This document shows positions 6,517 through 14,718 of a DNA stretch of 27,326 nt, one piece after another. The notes below the pieces were generated by a model. It worked only from the letters and a program-made list of their open reading frames with translations, was not told where the DNA came from and did no database searches. Location: positions 1 through 27,326 of the forward strand of contig CAYJGR010000024.1 in NCBI GenBank assembly GCA_964370005.1. The letters are read 5' to 3'. The position numbers and the translations under genes are program-made. Source of the stretch: Heteroruminococcus sp964370005. GTDB taxonomy: Bacteria > Bacillota > Clostridia > Oscillospirales > Ruminococcaceae. Within the stretch, counting starts at the first letter, position 1. Each line of letters starts with the position of its first letter.

Positions 6517-7120
6517 ACGCGGACTGCTAATTGTATTCTCGGGGCCGTCGGGCGTGGGCAAAGATACAGTGCTGGATCTGTATTTGCAGGGGCGTGAGGG
6601 TATCATGCGCTCGGTATCGGCCACCACAAGAGCCCCCAGGGAAAACGAAATCAATGGGGTGGATTACCACTTTGTTACAAGGGAACAATTTCTACACATG
6701 GTAGAGCATAATGAGATGTTTGAGTATGCCGAATACCAGGACAATTTTTACGGCACACCCCGCACGTTTTTGGAGGCAGAGCTTGATGCGGGGCGGGATG
6801 TGGTGCTCAAAATTGAGGTGCAAGGGGCTATGCAGGTAAAAAACGCTCTGCCCGAGGCGGTGCTTGTTTTTGTGCTTCCGCCCTCTCTTGCCGAACTGCG
6901 ACGCCGTCTTGAAAAGCGGGGTACCGAGGACAAGGAAACCGTAAATGGCCGCATGTTAGCCGCCATGGCCGAGCTCGAGCAAGCCCCTGTTTACGATTAT
7001 GTGATTGTAAATGATGATATAAATAGGGCGGTAAAACAATTTGATGCCATAATTCAGGGCGCAAAACATTCAACAAAGTATCAAAAAAAACTAATTGAAG
7101 AGGTGCTAAATAATGCTTAA
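6509..7120 (+). CDS. gmk: Guanylate kinase
   Basis: Phosphorylates GMP to GDP with ATP in purine nucleotide metabolism (cytoplasm). The product is 203 aa with P-loop GPSGVGKDT (residues 12-20), GMP-binding SVSATTRAPRENE and NGVDYHF, and EVQGAMQVK. Start 6509 is chosen because GAGGAG lies about 10 nt upstream and the protein then begins MIKRGLLIVFSGPSG, the normal length. Upstream in-frame ATGs (6473, 6485, 6491, 6500) lie inside remA with no usable RBS. The gene overlaps remA by 8 nt and rpoZ by 8 nt. Confidence 0.96.
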   Translation: MIKRGLLIVFSGPSGVGKDTVLDLYLQGREGIMRSVSATTRAPRENEINGVDYHFVTREQFLHMVEHNEMFEYAEYQDNFYGTPRTFLEAELDAGRDVVLKIEVQGAMQVKNALPEAVLVFVLPPSLAELRRRLEKRGTEDKETVNGRMLAAMAELEQAPVYDYVIVNDDINRAVKQFDAIIQGAKHSTKYQKKLIEEVLNNA

Positions 7121-7304
7121 ACCAGCGATGTCTCAGATTTTGAAAAAAGGTGACAACTACTATGAATTCGTGGTGGCAGTCGCACGCAAGGCAAGAAAAC
7201 TCGCCCAAGATAGTGAGGAGCGCAAGGAATCTCTTGAGGGTAAGTCGGTAAGTTTGGCCGTGGAACTCTTTGCCGACGGAACCGAGAAGTTACCCCGCGT
7301 ATAG
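7113..7304 (+). CDS. rpoZ: DNA-directed RNA polymerase omega subunit
   Basis: A 63-residue omega subunit that stabilises the beta-prime subunit and core assembly. The N-terminal MLKPAMSQILKKGDNYYEFV and the helix ARKARKLAQ correspond to the conserved omega start and the RxR(K)L helix; the C-terminal KSVSLAVELFADGTEKL is also typical. Omega genes normally follow gmk, as here, with an 8-nt overlap and GAGGTG upstream. It ends the tightly packed first part of the operon; a 146-nt gap with RNA hairpins follows. Confidence 0.93.
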   Translation: MLKPAMSQILKKGDNYYEFVVAVARKARKLAQDSEERKESLEGKSVSLAVELFADGTEKLPRV

Positions 7305-7315
7305 GACGAGGGGGA

Positions 7316-7347
7316 AGTTTGAAATGAATTTCAAACTCAAGTTTTAG
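7316..7347 (+). terminator. Weak or partial intrinsic terminator after rpoZ
   Basis: A perfect 9-bp, AT-rich stem (AGTTTGAAA 7316-7324 with TTTCAAACT 7329-7337, TGAA loop) is followed by a short T run (GTTTTAG, 7341-7347). The low GC content and interrupted T-tract make full termination unlikely; attenuation between rpoZ and coaBC is possible. Another hairpin, GTCAC/GTGAC (7362-7366/7371-7375), follows. Confidence 0.4.
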
Positions 7348-7388
7348 AAGCCGCTTTTCTCGTCACTGACGTGACAGGCGAAAAACAT

Positions 7389-7450
7389 GGCATATTATGA
7401 CCATTTTTGTGGTTATTTCATGCCTTTTGCGGAAAGGAATGGTCATAATA
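7389..7450 (+). promoter_or_regulatory. coaBC leader: SD-sequestering stem with an alternative anti-sequester fold
   Basis: A perfect 13-bp inverted repeat, 7393-7405 with 7438-7450, ends at the base before the coaBC ATG. Inside it, CCTTT (7423-7427) pairs with AAAGG (7433-7437), which is the ribosome binding site. The alternative fold pairs GGCAT (7389-7393) with ATGCC (7420-7424) and ATGACCA (7397-7403) with TGGTTAT (7410-7416). This uses up both the left arm and part of the CCTTT strand, so the two folds exclude each other and the second frees the RBS. No ligand or known riboswitch class is recognised. Confidence 0.5.
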
Positions 7451-8653
7451 ATGTTTGAGGGAAAAACCCTGCTTGTAGGGGTCAGCGGTGGCATTGCGGC
7501 CTACAAAATGGCCACCCTTGTCAGCGAGCTTGTAAAGCGTGGTGGGGATGTCCATGTCCTCATGACAAAGAATGCCACGAATTTTATAAGCCCCCTCACA
7601 TTCGAAACCCTTTCGGGCAACCGTGTACTTGTCGATACATTTGATCGAAACTTTCAGTGGAATGTGCAGCATGTGGCGCTGGCCAAGAGGGCGGATTTGT
7701 TTTTGCTGGCACCGGCCACAGCCAACATTGTGGCCAAGATTTGTGCCGGTATAGCCGATGATATGCTAACCACTACCTTTTTAGCTTGCCGTTGTCCCAA
7801 AATTGTTGCCCCCTCCATGAACACCGCTATGTATGAAAACCCCGCCACACAGCGCAATCTGAACACCCTTGGAGAACTTGGTATAGAGGTGCTAAATCCT
7901 GCTGAGGGGTATCTTGCCTGTGGTGATAACGGGCGTGGGCGTATGCCCGAGCCGCAAGAACTCATAGAAGCCATGGCCTCCGCTCTTACGCCCAAGGACA
8001 TGATGGGTTTGTCGGTCGTGGTAACGGCCGGACCCACCTGCGAGGATATTGACCCCGTGCGCTATCTCACAAACCGTTCAAGCGGTAAGATGGGGTATGA
8101 GACCGCCCTTGGCGCCGCCCGCAGAGGGGCAAATGTCACGCTAATTTCGGGGCAGACCTCTCTGCGCTGTCCTTATGGGGTGACACGTGTCGATGTGCGT
8201 TCGGCCGAGGATATGTATGGAGCGGTGATGCAGTACAGTGCCGAGGCAGATATGGTGATAAAATCTGCCGCCGTGGCCGATTACACCCCCGCACAGACCA
8301 CCCCGCACAAGCTTAAAAAGGGGCAAGGTGGATTGAGTTTAGAGCTCGAACGTACAGCCGATATTTTGGCCACACTGGGTAAGAACCGCCCTGCAAAACA
8401 GGTGCTTGTCGGCTTTTGTATGGAAACACAGGAGCTTATACAGCACGCCACCCAAAAGCTCCGTGACAAAGGCGTTCAGCTCATTGTGGCCAATGAGGTA
8501 GGCAAGGCCGATGCGGGATTTGCCGTTGATACAAATATTGTCACATTGCTCACCGAGAATGAGACCGAGAGTTTGCCATGCATGAGCAAGTACGCGCTGG
8601 GCAATGTTATTTTAGACCGAGCACTTGCAATATACCGCACCGAAAACGGTTAA
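7451..8653 (+). CDS. coaBC: Bifunctional phosphopantothenoylcysteine decarboxylase / phosphopantothenate-cysteine ligase
   Basis: Carries out two consecutive coenzyme A steps: ligation of cysteine to 4'-phosphopantothenate (C-terminal CoaB) and FMN-dependent decarboxylation to 4'-phosphopantetheine (N-terminal CoaC). The product is 400 aa. CoaC marks are LVGVSGGIAAYK, the catalytic-type His in QHVALAK (about H74), PSMNTAMYENP (121-131) and the ACGDNGRGRM flap with its Cys. CoaB marks are VVTAGPTCEDIDPVRYLTNR, SSGKMG, the Lys-rich KLKKGQGGL and VGFCMET. Start 7451 gives the normal N-terminus; its SD (AAAGGA, 7433-7438) is 12 nt away and buried in the leader fold. Upstream in-frame ATGs (7397, 7439) lack an RBS. 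Confidence 0.94.
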   Translation: MFEGKTLLVGVSGGIAAYKMATLVSELVKRGGDVHVLMTKNATNFISPLTFETLSGNRVLVDTFDRNFQWNVQHVALAKRADLFLLAPATANIVAKICAGIADDMLTTTFLACRCPKIVAPSMNTAMYENPATQRNLNTLGELGIEVLNPAEGYLACGDNGRGRMPEPQELIEAMASALTPKDMMGLSVVVTAGPTCEDIDPVRYLTNRSSGKMGYETALGAARRGANVTLISGQTSLRCPYGVTRVDVRSAEDMYGAVMQYSAEADMVIKSAAVADYTPAQTTPHKLKKGQGGLSLELERTADILATLGKNRPAKQVLVGFCMETQELIQHATQKLRDKGVQLIVANEVGKADAGFAVDTNIVTLLTENETESLPCMSKYALGNVILDRALAIYRTENG

Positions 8654-8684
8654 TATAAACTTTAAGAGCAAAAGAGGTGCTTTT

Positions 8685-11132
8685 TTGACCCTTGTCGCCC
8701 GAGTGGCTGTGGCCGATACGGCCTATCACTTTGACAAACTTTACGACTATTTTGTCCCACCGCACATCGATAATCTGCAAGCGGGTTGTCGGGTGTCGGT
8801 GGGATTTGGTGCTTCAAAAAAGAGTCGTATGGGGCTTGTGGTGGAGCTATTTTCGAGCGAAGATGCAGGCGATAATCTAAAACCTGTGCTCGGTGTGGAA
8901 GATAAAACCCCCGCCCTTGATGCCGAGGGTCTTGTGCTACTGCGCTACCTGAGGGAGCATACATTTTGCACATGGTATGAGGCCTTGTCGGCGCTTTTGC
9001 CGGCGGGGTTTGGTATGCGCATGGAGCAGGAGATAGCCCTGACCTCCGACTGGCGGGAACGGTTATCCCAAAGCGAATATGCCCTTGATATCACCGCCCA
9101 ATCGCTCACCGAGTGGTTAAAACGCCGCAGAAGTGGGGCGCTGCGTGGGAACCTCATAGAGGCTGTGGGGCAGGAGGCCGAACACATGCTATCCCCGCTT
9201 ATAACGGCGGGGGTTATAACCCAAATCGAGGTTGCCCGTCGTCGCATGGCCGACCAAACCCAGACAGTGGTGGAGCTATGCGAGCCACCCCAAAATCCCC
9301 CCCTGCTGACCGAAAAGCAACAGAGCGTGGTGGATTTGCTAAGCGACGCCGACCGACTGTCCCTCAAGGAGGTTTGCTACTTTGCGGGGGTGACCCGCGG
9401 GGTGGTAGATAGAGTGGTGGAGGCGGGACTTGCACGATATGACAGCCTTGAAATCACCACTACAGTTGACACCCCCATACAAGCCGAAAAGCTAACCCCT
9501 TCCACCCTCTCACCCCAGCAGACCGCCGCCCTTGAGGGTCTTGATGAGGTTTGTCACAATCCCGAGGGTGGCACCGCACTGCTTTATGGTGTCACAGGCA
9601 GTGGCAAAACGCAGGTGTTTTTGGCACTTATACGGCGGGTACTACAGCGTGGACAGACGGCCATAGTGCTCGTACCCGAAATCGCTCTGACACCCCAAAC
9701 TATCTCGCTATTTTGCGGACACTTTGGCGATGAAGTGGCAGTACTGCACAGCGGGCTATCTATGGGCGGCCGCCTCGAACAGTGGAAAAGGGTACGAAAT
9801 GGGCAGGCCTCAATTGTGGTGGGCACCCGCTCGGCCGTATTTGCACCGCTGAAAAACCTCGGGCTGATCGTAATAGACGAAGAACAGGAGCAGTCATATC
9901 ACAGCGGTAGAGCTCCCCGTTACGATGCAAGAGAGGTTGCCCGCCTGCGCAGTCGTTACAATCGTTGTGGCCTTGTGCTCTGCTCGGCCACCCCCTCGGT
10001 TGAGAGCTTTTACCGAGCTAAAAAAGGGGAATATAAACTTATCAGCCTAACAAAGCGATTTGGGGTGGCAAAACTGCCCGATGTTACTATAATAGATATG
10101 AAAGAGGATGAGTCGAGTGCACCCGGTTTTTCCCAGACCCTACTCGACGAGATGCATCACAATTTGGAACGTGGGGAACAATCGGTGCTACTGCTCAACC
10201 GCCGTGGCCACAGCACAAGGGTGCGGTGTGTGCAGTGCGGACAGGAGGTACAATGCCCCCATTGTTCGGTCTCCATGACCTACCACGCCGCCAACGACCG
10301 CCTTGTCTGTCACTACTGTGGTACAAGTCATTCAAAACCCGCTACATGCCCACAATGTGCCAGTCGTTTTATAAGCTATATGGGTCTTGGCACTCAGCGA
10401 GCCGAGGAGCAGTTGCGGCAGCTTTTTCCCGATGCCCGCATACTGCGCATGGATGCCGATTCGACCATGTCTCGCCATTCCCACCGCACACTGCTCACGG
10501 CCTTTGGTGCGGGGCAGTACGATATACTTTTGGGCACCCAGATGGTGGCCAAAGGGCTTGATTTCCCGCTGGTGACCTTGGTGGGGGTGTTGGCTGCCGA
10601 CCAAATGCTCTTTGCCGACAGCTTTCGTTCGAGTGAGCAGGCCTTTTCGCTTATAACCCAGGTGGTGGGGCGGTGCGGTCGTGCCGAGCGCCCCGGGCGT
10701 GCCTTTATTCAGACATTTGTGCCAAACAGTCCCATAATAGAACTGGCCGCCACCCAACAATATGAGCAGTTTTACAGCGAGGAAATAGGCCTGCGAAGTC
10801 TTCATCTCTACCCGCCGTTTTGTAGGATATGGCTTGTAGGATTTGCAGGGGAAGATGCCGGCGACACTGCTACCGCCGCTTTAAGGTTTGGTGAGGATTT
10901 GGCCGCCACTTGTGCCAAAAATCACCCCGATCTACCAATACGCCTACTCGGTCCCGCCGAAGCGACGGTGCAAAAGGTGGCAGGGCGATACCGCCAAAAA
11001 CTGCTCATAAAATGCCGCAACTCACCCGACACTCGGGAAATATTGAGTAAGGCACTGCGAGAATTTGGTCGTGACCGTCAAAATATGGGGGTAATCGCCT
11101 TTATCGACCCCGGATATGACAGTGGATTTTAA
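8685..11132 (+). CDS. priA: Primosomal protein N' (replication restart helicase)
   Basis: A 3'-to-5' helicase that reloads the replisome at stalled forks. TTG at 8685 is preferred: AGAGGTG (8673-8679) is 5 nt upstream, the product then starts TLVARVAVADTAYHFDKLYDY as in other PriA proteins, and an ATG at 8625 lies inside coaBC without an RBS. Length 815 aa. Order: N-terminal DNA-binding domain; Walker A GVTGSGKT (302-309); motif II IDEEQEQSY (DEEQ 398-401, where many PriA have DEEH); then an eight-Cys zinc region (C515, 518, 524, 527, 542, 545, 555, 558). GTQMVAKGLDFP and QVVGRCGRAERPG follow. priA-def-fmt is a classic Firmicutes order. Confidence 0.95.
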   Translation: MTLVARVAVADTAYHFDKLYDYFVPPHIDNLQAGCRVSVGFGASKKSRMGLVVELFSSEDAGDNLKPVLGVEDKTPALDAEGLVLLRYLREHTFCTWYEALSALLPAGFGMRMEQEIALTSDWRERLSQSEYALDITAQSLTEWLKRRRSGALRGNLIEAVGQEAEHMLSPLITAGVITQIEVARRRMADQTQTVVELCEPPQNPPLLTEKQQSVVDLLSDADRLSLKEVCYFAGVTRGVVDRVVEAGLARYDSLEITTTVDTPIQAEKLTPSTLSPQQTAALEGLDEVCHNPEGGTALLYGVTGSGKTQVFLALIRRVLQRGQTAIVLVPEIALTPQTISLFCGHFGDEVAVLHSGLSMGGRLEQWKRVRNGQASIVVGTRSAVFAPLKNLGLIVIDEEQEQSYHSGRAPRYDAREVARLRSRYNRCGLVLCSATPSVESFYRAKKGEYKLISLTKRFGVAKLPDVTIIDMKEDESSAPGFSQTLLDEMHHNLERGEQSVLLLNRRGHSTRVRCVQCGQEVQCPHCSVSMTYHAANDRLVCHYCGTSHSKPATCPQCASRFISYMGLGTQRAEEQLRQLFPDARILRMDADSTMSRHSHRTLLTAFGAGQYDILLGTQMVAKGLDFPLVTLVGVLAADQMLFADSFRSSEQAFSLITQVVGRCGRAERPGRAFIQTFVPNSPIIELAATQQYEQFYSEEIGLRSLHLYPPFCRIWLVGFAGEDAGDTATAALRFGEDLAATCAKNHPDLPIRLLGPAEATVQKVAGRYRQKLLIKCRNSPDTREILSKALREFGRDRQNMGVIAFIDPGYDSGF

Positions 11133-11156
11133 CAATACATATAGGGAGGAACTACC

Positions 11157-11630
11157 ATGGCCTACCGTGAAATTTTAACCGATGACAACCCCCGTCTGCG
11201 CAAAACAAGCCGACCTGTCGAGAAGTTTGATAAGCGTCTTCACGACCTTTTGGATGATATGCTCGAAACCATGATCCGTGCAAACGGCGTGGGATTGGCC
11301 GCACCCCAAGTTGGGGTATTGCGGCGTGTGGCAATAGTCGATGTGGGCGAGGGACACATAGAGCTTGTAAACCCCCGCATACTAAAACATGAGGGGGAAC
11401 AGGAGGGACAAGAGGGATGCCTGTCATGCCCCGAGCAGTGGGGTATGGTTTCCCGCCCCGCCCTTGTCGAGGTCGAGGCCAAAGACCGTGATGGCAATCC
11501 CTTTATAATCACAGGCGAAGGACTTTTGTCCGTGGCACTCTGTCATGAAATAGACCACCTCGACGGCATATTGTTCAAAGATAAGGCCGTGCGGATGCTT
11601 GATCCTGAGGAGCTTGAGGCGCAGGAATAA
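11157..11630 (+). CDS. def: Peptide deformylase
   Basis: Removes the N-formyl group from nascent proteins using a bound metal (Fe2+). The 157-aa product carries all three motifs: GVGLAAPQ (44-51), EGCLS with metal ligand C88, and HEIDH with ligands H130 and H134 and catalytic E131. GGGAGGA lies about 7 nt before the ATG. It sits directly before fmt, which adds the group def removes. Confidence 0.97.
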   Translation: MAYREILTDDNPRLRKTSRPVEKFDKRLHDLLDDMLETMIRANGVGLAAPQVGVLRRVAIVDVGEGHIELVNPRILKHEGEQEGQEGCLSCPEQWGMVSRPALVEVEAKDRDGNPFIITGEGLLSVALCHEIDHLDGILFKDKAVRMLDPEELEAQE

Positions 11631-11644
11631 CGGAGGATATCAAA

Positions 11645-12580
11645 ATGAAGATTGTATATATGGGCACACCCGACTTTGCAAAAACCTGTCTCGAGCGCAT
11701 TTTGTGTGAGGGGTATGAGATTGTGGGGGTGTTCACCCAACCCGACCGCCCCAAGGGACGCTCCGGCAAGCCCGCCCCTCCACCCACAAAGGAGCTGGCA
11801 CTGGAACACAATATCCCTGTATTTCAGCCCGAGAAACTGCGTGACGGCACCGCCCTTGCGATTTTACAGGAGCTTGCACCCGATGTCATTGTGGTAGTGG
11901 CCTATGGTCGCATTTTGCCCCCCGATATACTCACACTGCCAAAACATGGCTGTATAAATGTTCATGCCTCATTGCTTCCCCGCTACCGTGGGGCGGCGCC
12001 TATACAGTGGAGTGTCATAAACGGCGACGATACCACAGGGGTGTGCACCATGTTCATGGATGAGGGTATGGACACGGGGGATATAATTCTCACCCACCGC
12101 ACCCCTATCGATAAAAACGAGACCTCGGGAGAGCTGTTCCGGCGTTTGTCGGCCATCGGTGCCGATTGTTTGGCCAATACGCTGGACATACTGCGCAAAG
12201 GCGACACCCTCCCCCGAACGGTACAGGAACACACACAGGCTACACATGCCCCCATGCTGACAAAAGATGTGGGACGGCTTGATTTTACAAAATCGGCCAA
12301 GACTCTGCATAATCTTGTGCGGGGATGTAGTCCATGGCCCGGAGCGCACACCCGCCTGCGGGACAAGATGCTCAAGGTACATGAATGCCGCCCGATGGAT
12401 GAGAAAACGTCCGCCCCCTGTGGCACGCTTTTACAGATGGCCGACAAACTGTGTGTGGCGTGTGGCGATGGCGACTTGATCGAGCTGATTTCGGTACAAC
12501 TCGAGGGTAAATCCCGGGTATCGGGGGCAGATTTTTTGCGAGGATTTCGCTTGACTGACGGTGAGGTTTTAGGGGAATAA
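11645..12580 (+). CDS. fmt: Methionyl-tRNA formyltransferase
   Basis: Formylates initiator Met-tRNA using 10-formyl-tetrahydrofolate. The 311-aa product has MKIVYMGTPDFA at the N-terminus, the catalytic segment NVHASLLPRYRGAAPIQW (from residue 105, including the N-x-H pair), the conserved Asp in GMDTGDI (about 141-147), and a C-terminal OB-like tRNA-binding domain containing RGCSPWPGAHT. GGAGG lies 8 nt before the ATG, 14 nt after def, so the two are cotranscribed. It ends 94 nt before the next gene, where a new promoter appears. Confidence 0.96.
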   Translation: MKIVYMGTPDFAKTCLERILCEGYEIVGVFTQPDRPKGRSGKPAPPPTKELALEHNIPVFQPEKLRDGTALAILQELAPDVIVVVAYGRILPPDILTLPKHGCINVHASLLPRYRGAAPIQWSVINGDDTTGVCTMFMDEGMDTGDIILTHRTPIDKNETSGELFRRLSAIGADCLANTLDILRKGDTLPRTVQEHTQATHAPMLTKDVGRLDFTKSAKTLHNLVRGCSPWPGAHTRLRDKMLKVHECRPMDEKTSAPCGTLLQMADKLCVACGDGDLIELISVQLEGKSRVSGADFLRGFRLTDGEVLGE

Positions 12581-12617
12581 TAAGTCTGGCGTTATTCACA
12601 TCTTGTTCATATACCTA

Positions 12618-12626
12618 TGCTATAAT
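12618..12626 (+). promoter_or_regulatory. Extended -10 promoter upstream of the YugP-like gene
   Basis: TGCTATAAT (12618-12626) is a perfect extended -10 in an AT-rich gap. No good -35 is found at 16-18 bp (TTCACA at 12595-12600 would need a 20-bp spacer). It probably gives a second entry point into the operon for yugP onward. Confidence 0.55.
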
Positions 12627-12674
12627 GTAAATTTGAACATTAGGAAATAATTCCCACGAAAGGAAGGGTTTATT

Positions 12675-13370
12675 TTGTTGTTTTACGGATTTGATATGTA
12701 TTATTTTGTACTGGTGGTGCCGGCACTGATTTTGTCACTGTGGGCACAGTATAAGGTCAACTCGACATTCTCATCATACTCCAAGGTGGGAACAGGCAGA
12801 GGGCTTACCGGCCACGATGCCGCCCGTCGCATCCTCGACCAAAACGGACTGCACCATGTGCGCATAGAACACACCCCCGGCAAACTCACCGACCATTTTG
12901 ACCCCCGCACCAATGTGGTCAAGCTGTCGGACAGTGTCTACAATAGCCGTTCCATCGCCGCTGTTGGGGTGGCCGCCCACGAGGTGGGACATGCCGTGCA
13001 ATACGCCGAAAGCTACGCACCCATGAAACTGCGTGCCGCTATAATCCCCATGACAAACTTCGGCTCCACACTTTCGATACCACTTATATTCCTCGGATTT
13101 TTCCTCAGCATCGAACCCCTTGTAACGGTGGGAATCCTGCTATTCTCTTTTGTAGCACTATTCCAACTTGTGACCCTCCCTGTCGAGTTTAACGCCAGCA
13201 GTCGTGCTCTGGCCACCCTCGACAGCCAAGGGATGCTCTCGGCCGAGGAGCTATCGGGTACAAAGAGGGTGCTGTCGGCGGCGGCGCTGACCTATGTGGC
13301 GGCACTGATAATGTCGCTGGCACAGCTACTTCGCCTACTGCTTTTATTCGGCGGGCGCAGCCGGGACTGA
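12675..13370 (+). CDS. yugP: YugP-family neutral zinc metallopeptidase (membrane)
   Basis: A 231-residue membrane protein of the YugP/Zn-peptidase family (DUF2268-independent, HExxH type). It has an N-terminal hydrophobic helix (YYFVLVVPALILSLWAQ), then a domain with the metal motif AAHEVGHAVQY (H102-E103, H106). Two hydrophobic segments follow (about 125-165), then a conserved PVEFNASSRAL and a C-terminal membrane segment. Start is TTG 12675, or the adjacent TTG 12678: AAGGAAGGG lies 6 nt upstream and YugP proteins begin with this length of N-terminus; ATG 12696 would remove it. Its substrate is not known; its place between fmt and rsmB is common in Clostridia. Confidence 0.88.
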   Translation: MLFYGFDMYYFVLVVPALILSLWAQYKVNSTFSSYSKVGTGRGLTGHDAARRILDQNGLHHVRIEHTPGKLTDHFDPRTNVVKLSDSVYNSRSIAAVGVAAHEVGHAVQYAESYAPMKLRAAIIPMTNFGSTLSIPLIFLGFFLSIEPLVTVGILLFSFVALFQLVTLPVEFNASSRALATLDSQGMLSAEELSGTKRVLSAAALTYVAALIMSLAQLLRLLLLFGGRSRD

Positions 13371-13401
13371 CCGCACCACCACAGGCGAAAGGACAACCGC
13401 C

Positions 13402-14718
13402 ATGACATTCAGAGAACTCACGATAAAATCACTAATTCGCATGAAAGCGGGACAGGGCTACTCAAACCTTGTGCTTGATGCCGCCCTTAAAAACAGCACC
13501 CTTGAACGTCGAGACATATCCAGAGCCTCCATGTTGTTTTACGGCGTGCTCGAAAGGGAACTGACCCTCGAGTGCTGTATAGCACCGCTGTGCTCGGTAA
13601 AGCTTAAAAAGCTCTCCCCCACGGTGCTCTACATCCTCAAAACCGCCTTTTTTGAACTGCTATACACCGACACCCCCGATCGTGCCGTTTTGCACGAGGC
13701 CGTGGAGCTCACCAAAAAACTCGGTCAACCAAAGGCGTCGGGGCTTGTGAATGCCGTCTTGCGTGCTTTTTTGCGCAGTGATAAGGCCATCCCCCTGCCC
13801 AAGTCACCTTGGTCGGCGGTCCTGTCGGCACAGTACTCGGTGGCCGAGCCCACCGTGAAACTACTCATGGAGGCCTACGGTCGAGAGGCCACAGATAAAT
13901 TTTTGGCCTCCTCTCACGGCGGCGCCCCCGTATTTTTGCGGGTCAACACCACCAAAACCACTGCGGATGCCTTGATGGCACAACTGGCCGAGCATGACAT
14001 ACAGACCACACATATTGACGGTATTCCAAACGCTCTAAAACTCACAGGCAACCTCGGCGGTGATATTCGCACCACACCCGCCTTTGTGCAGGGACTGTTT
14101 CATGTGCAGGATTTGGCCTGTCAGCTTTGTGTCATGGCACTCGACCCGCACCCCGATATGACGGTGCTCGATGTGTGTGCCGCCCCGGGGGGCAAGTCCT
14201 TCACAGCGGCACAGTATATGCAAAACCGTGGCCATCTGCTCTCGCTCGAACTTCACCCCGCAAGGGTGGATTTGATCACAAAGGGCGCACAGCGGTTGGG
14301 GCTTGACTGCATAAAAGCCGATACGGCAGATGCCACTGTGTTTGACCCCGACCGTGGACTGTTTGACCGAGTGCTCTGCGATGTGCCCTGCTCGGGACTG
14401 GGGGTACTGCGTCGCAAGCCCGATATACGCTACAAAACTCCCGACACCTTCGCCGATCTCCCCACTATACAGAGGGATATCTTGGCAAATTCAAGCAGAT
14501 ATGTAAAAGCGGGTGGACTGCTTGTATATTCGACTTGCACCCTAAACCCTGCCGAGAACGAACAGGTCGTCGAGTTGTTTTTAAGGGAGCACCCCGAGTT
14601 TACCCCCCACCCCTTACCCCACATCTTGGGCGAGGGGCATATGATAACTCTAATGAACCACAATTGGGATTGTGACGGCTTTTTTATAGCCTGTATGCAA
14701 AGGAAGGAAAAGCCATGA
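13402..14718 (+). CDS. rsmB: 16S rRNA (cytosine(967)-C(5))-methyltransferase RsmB
   Basis: Methylates C967 of 16S rRNA with S-adenosylmethionine. The 438-aa product has an N-terminal NusB-like RNA-binding domain (about 1-140; FRELTIKSLIRM, ERRDISRASMLFYGVLERE, DRAVLHEAVEL) and a C-terminal Rossmann methyltransferase. Motif I is VLDVCAAPGGKS (about 254-265). Motif IV is CDVPCSGLGVLRRKPD, with the Cys that assists release. The catalytic Cys is in YSTCTLNPAENE (about residue 378). It ends in an ATGA overlap with rlmN. Confidence 0.95.
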   Translation: MTFRELTIKSLIRMKAGQGYSNLVLDAALKNSTLERRDISRASMLFYGVLERELTLECCIAPLCSVKLKKLSPTVLYILKTAFFELLYTDTPDRAVLHEAVELTKKLGQPKASGLVNAVLRAFLRSDKAIPLPKSPWSAVLSAQYSVAEPTVKLLMEAYGREATDKFLASSHGGAPVFLRVNTTKTTADALMAQLAEHDIQTTHIDGIPNALKLTGNLGGDIRTTPAFVQGLFHVQDLACQLCVMALDPHPDMTVLDVCAAPGGKSFTAAQYMQNRGHLLSLELHPARVDLITKGAQRLGLDCIKADTADATVFDPDRGLFDRVLCDVPCSGLGVLRRKPDIRYKTPDTFADLPTIQRDILANSSRYVKAGGLLVYSTCTLNPAENEQVVELFLREHPEFTPHPLPHILGEGHMITLMNHNWDCDGFFIACMQRKEKP

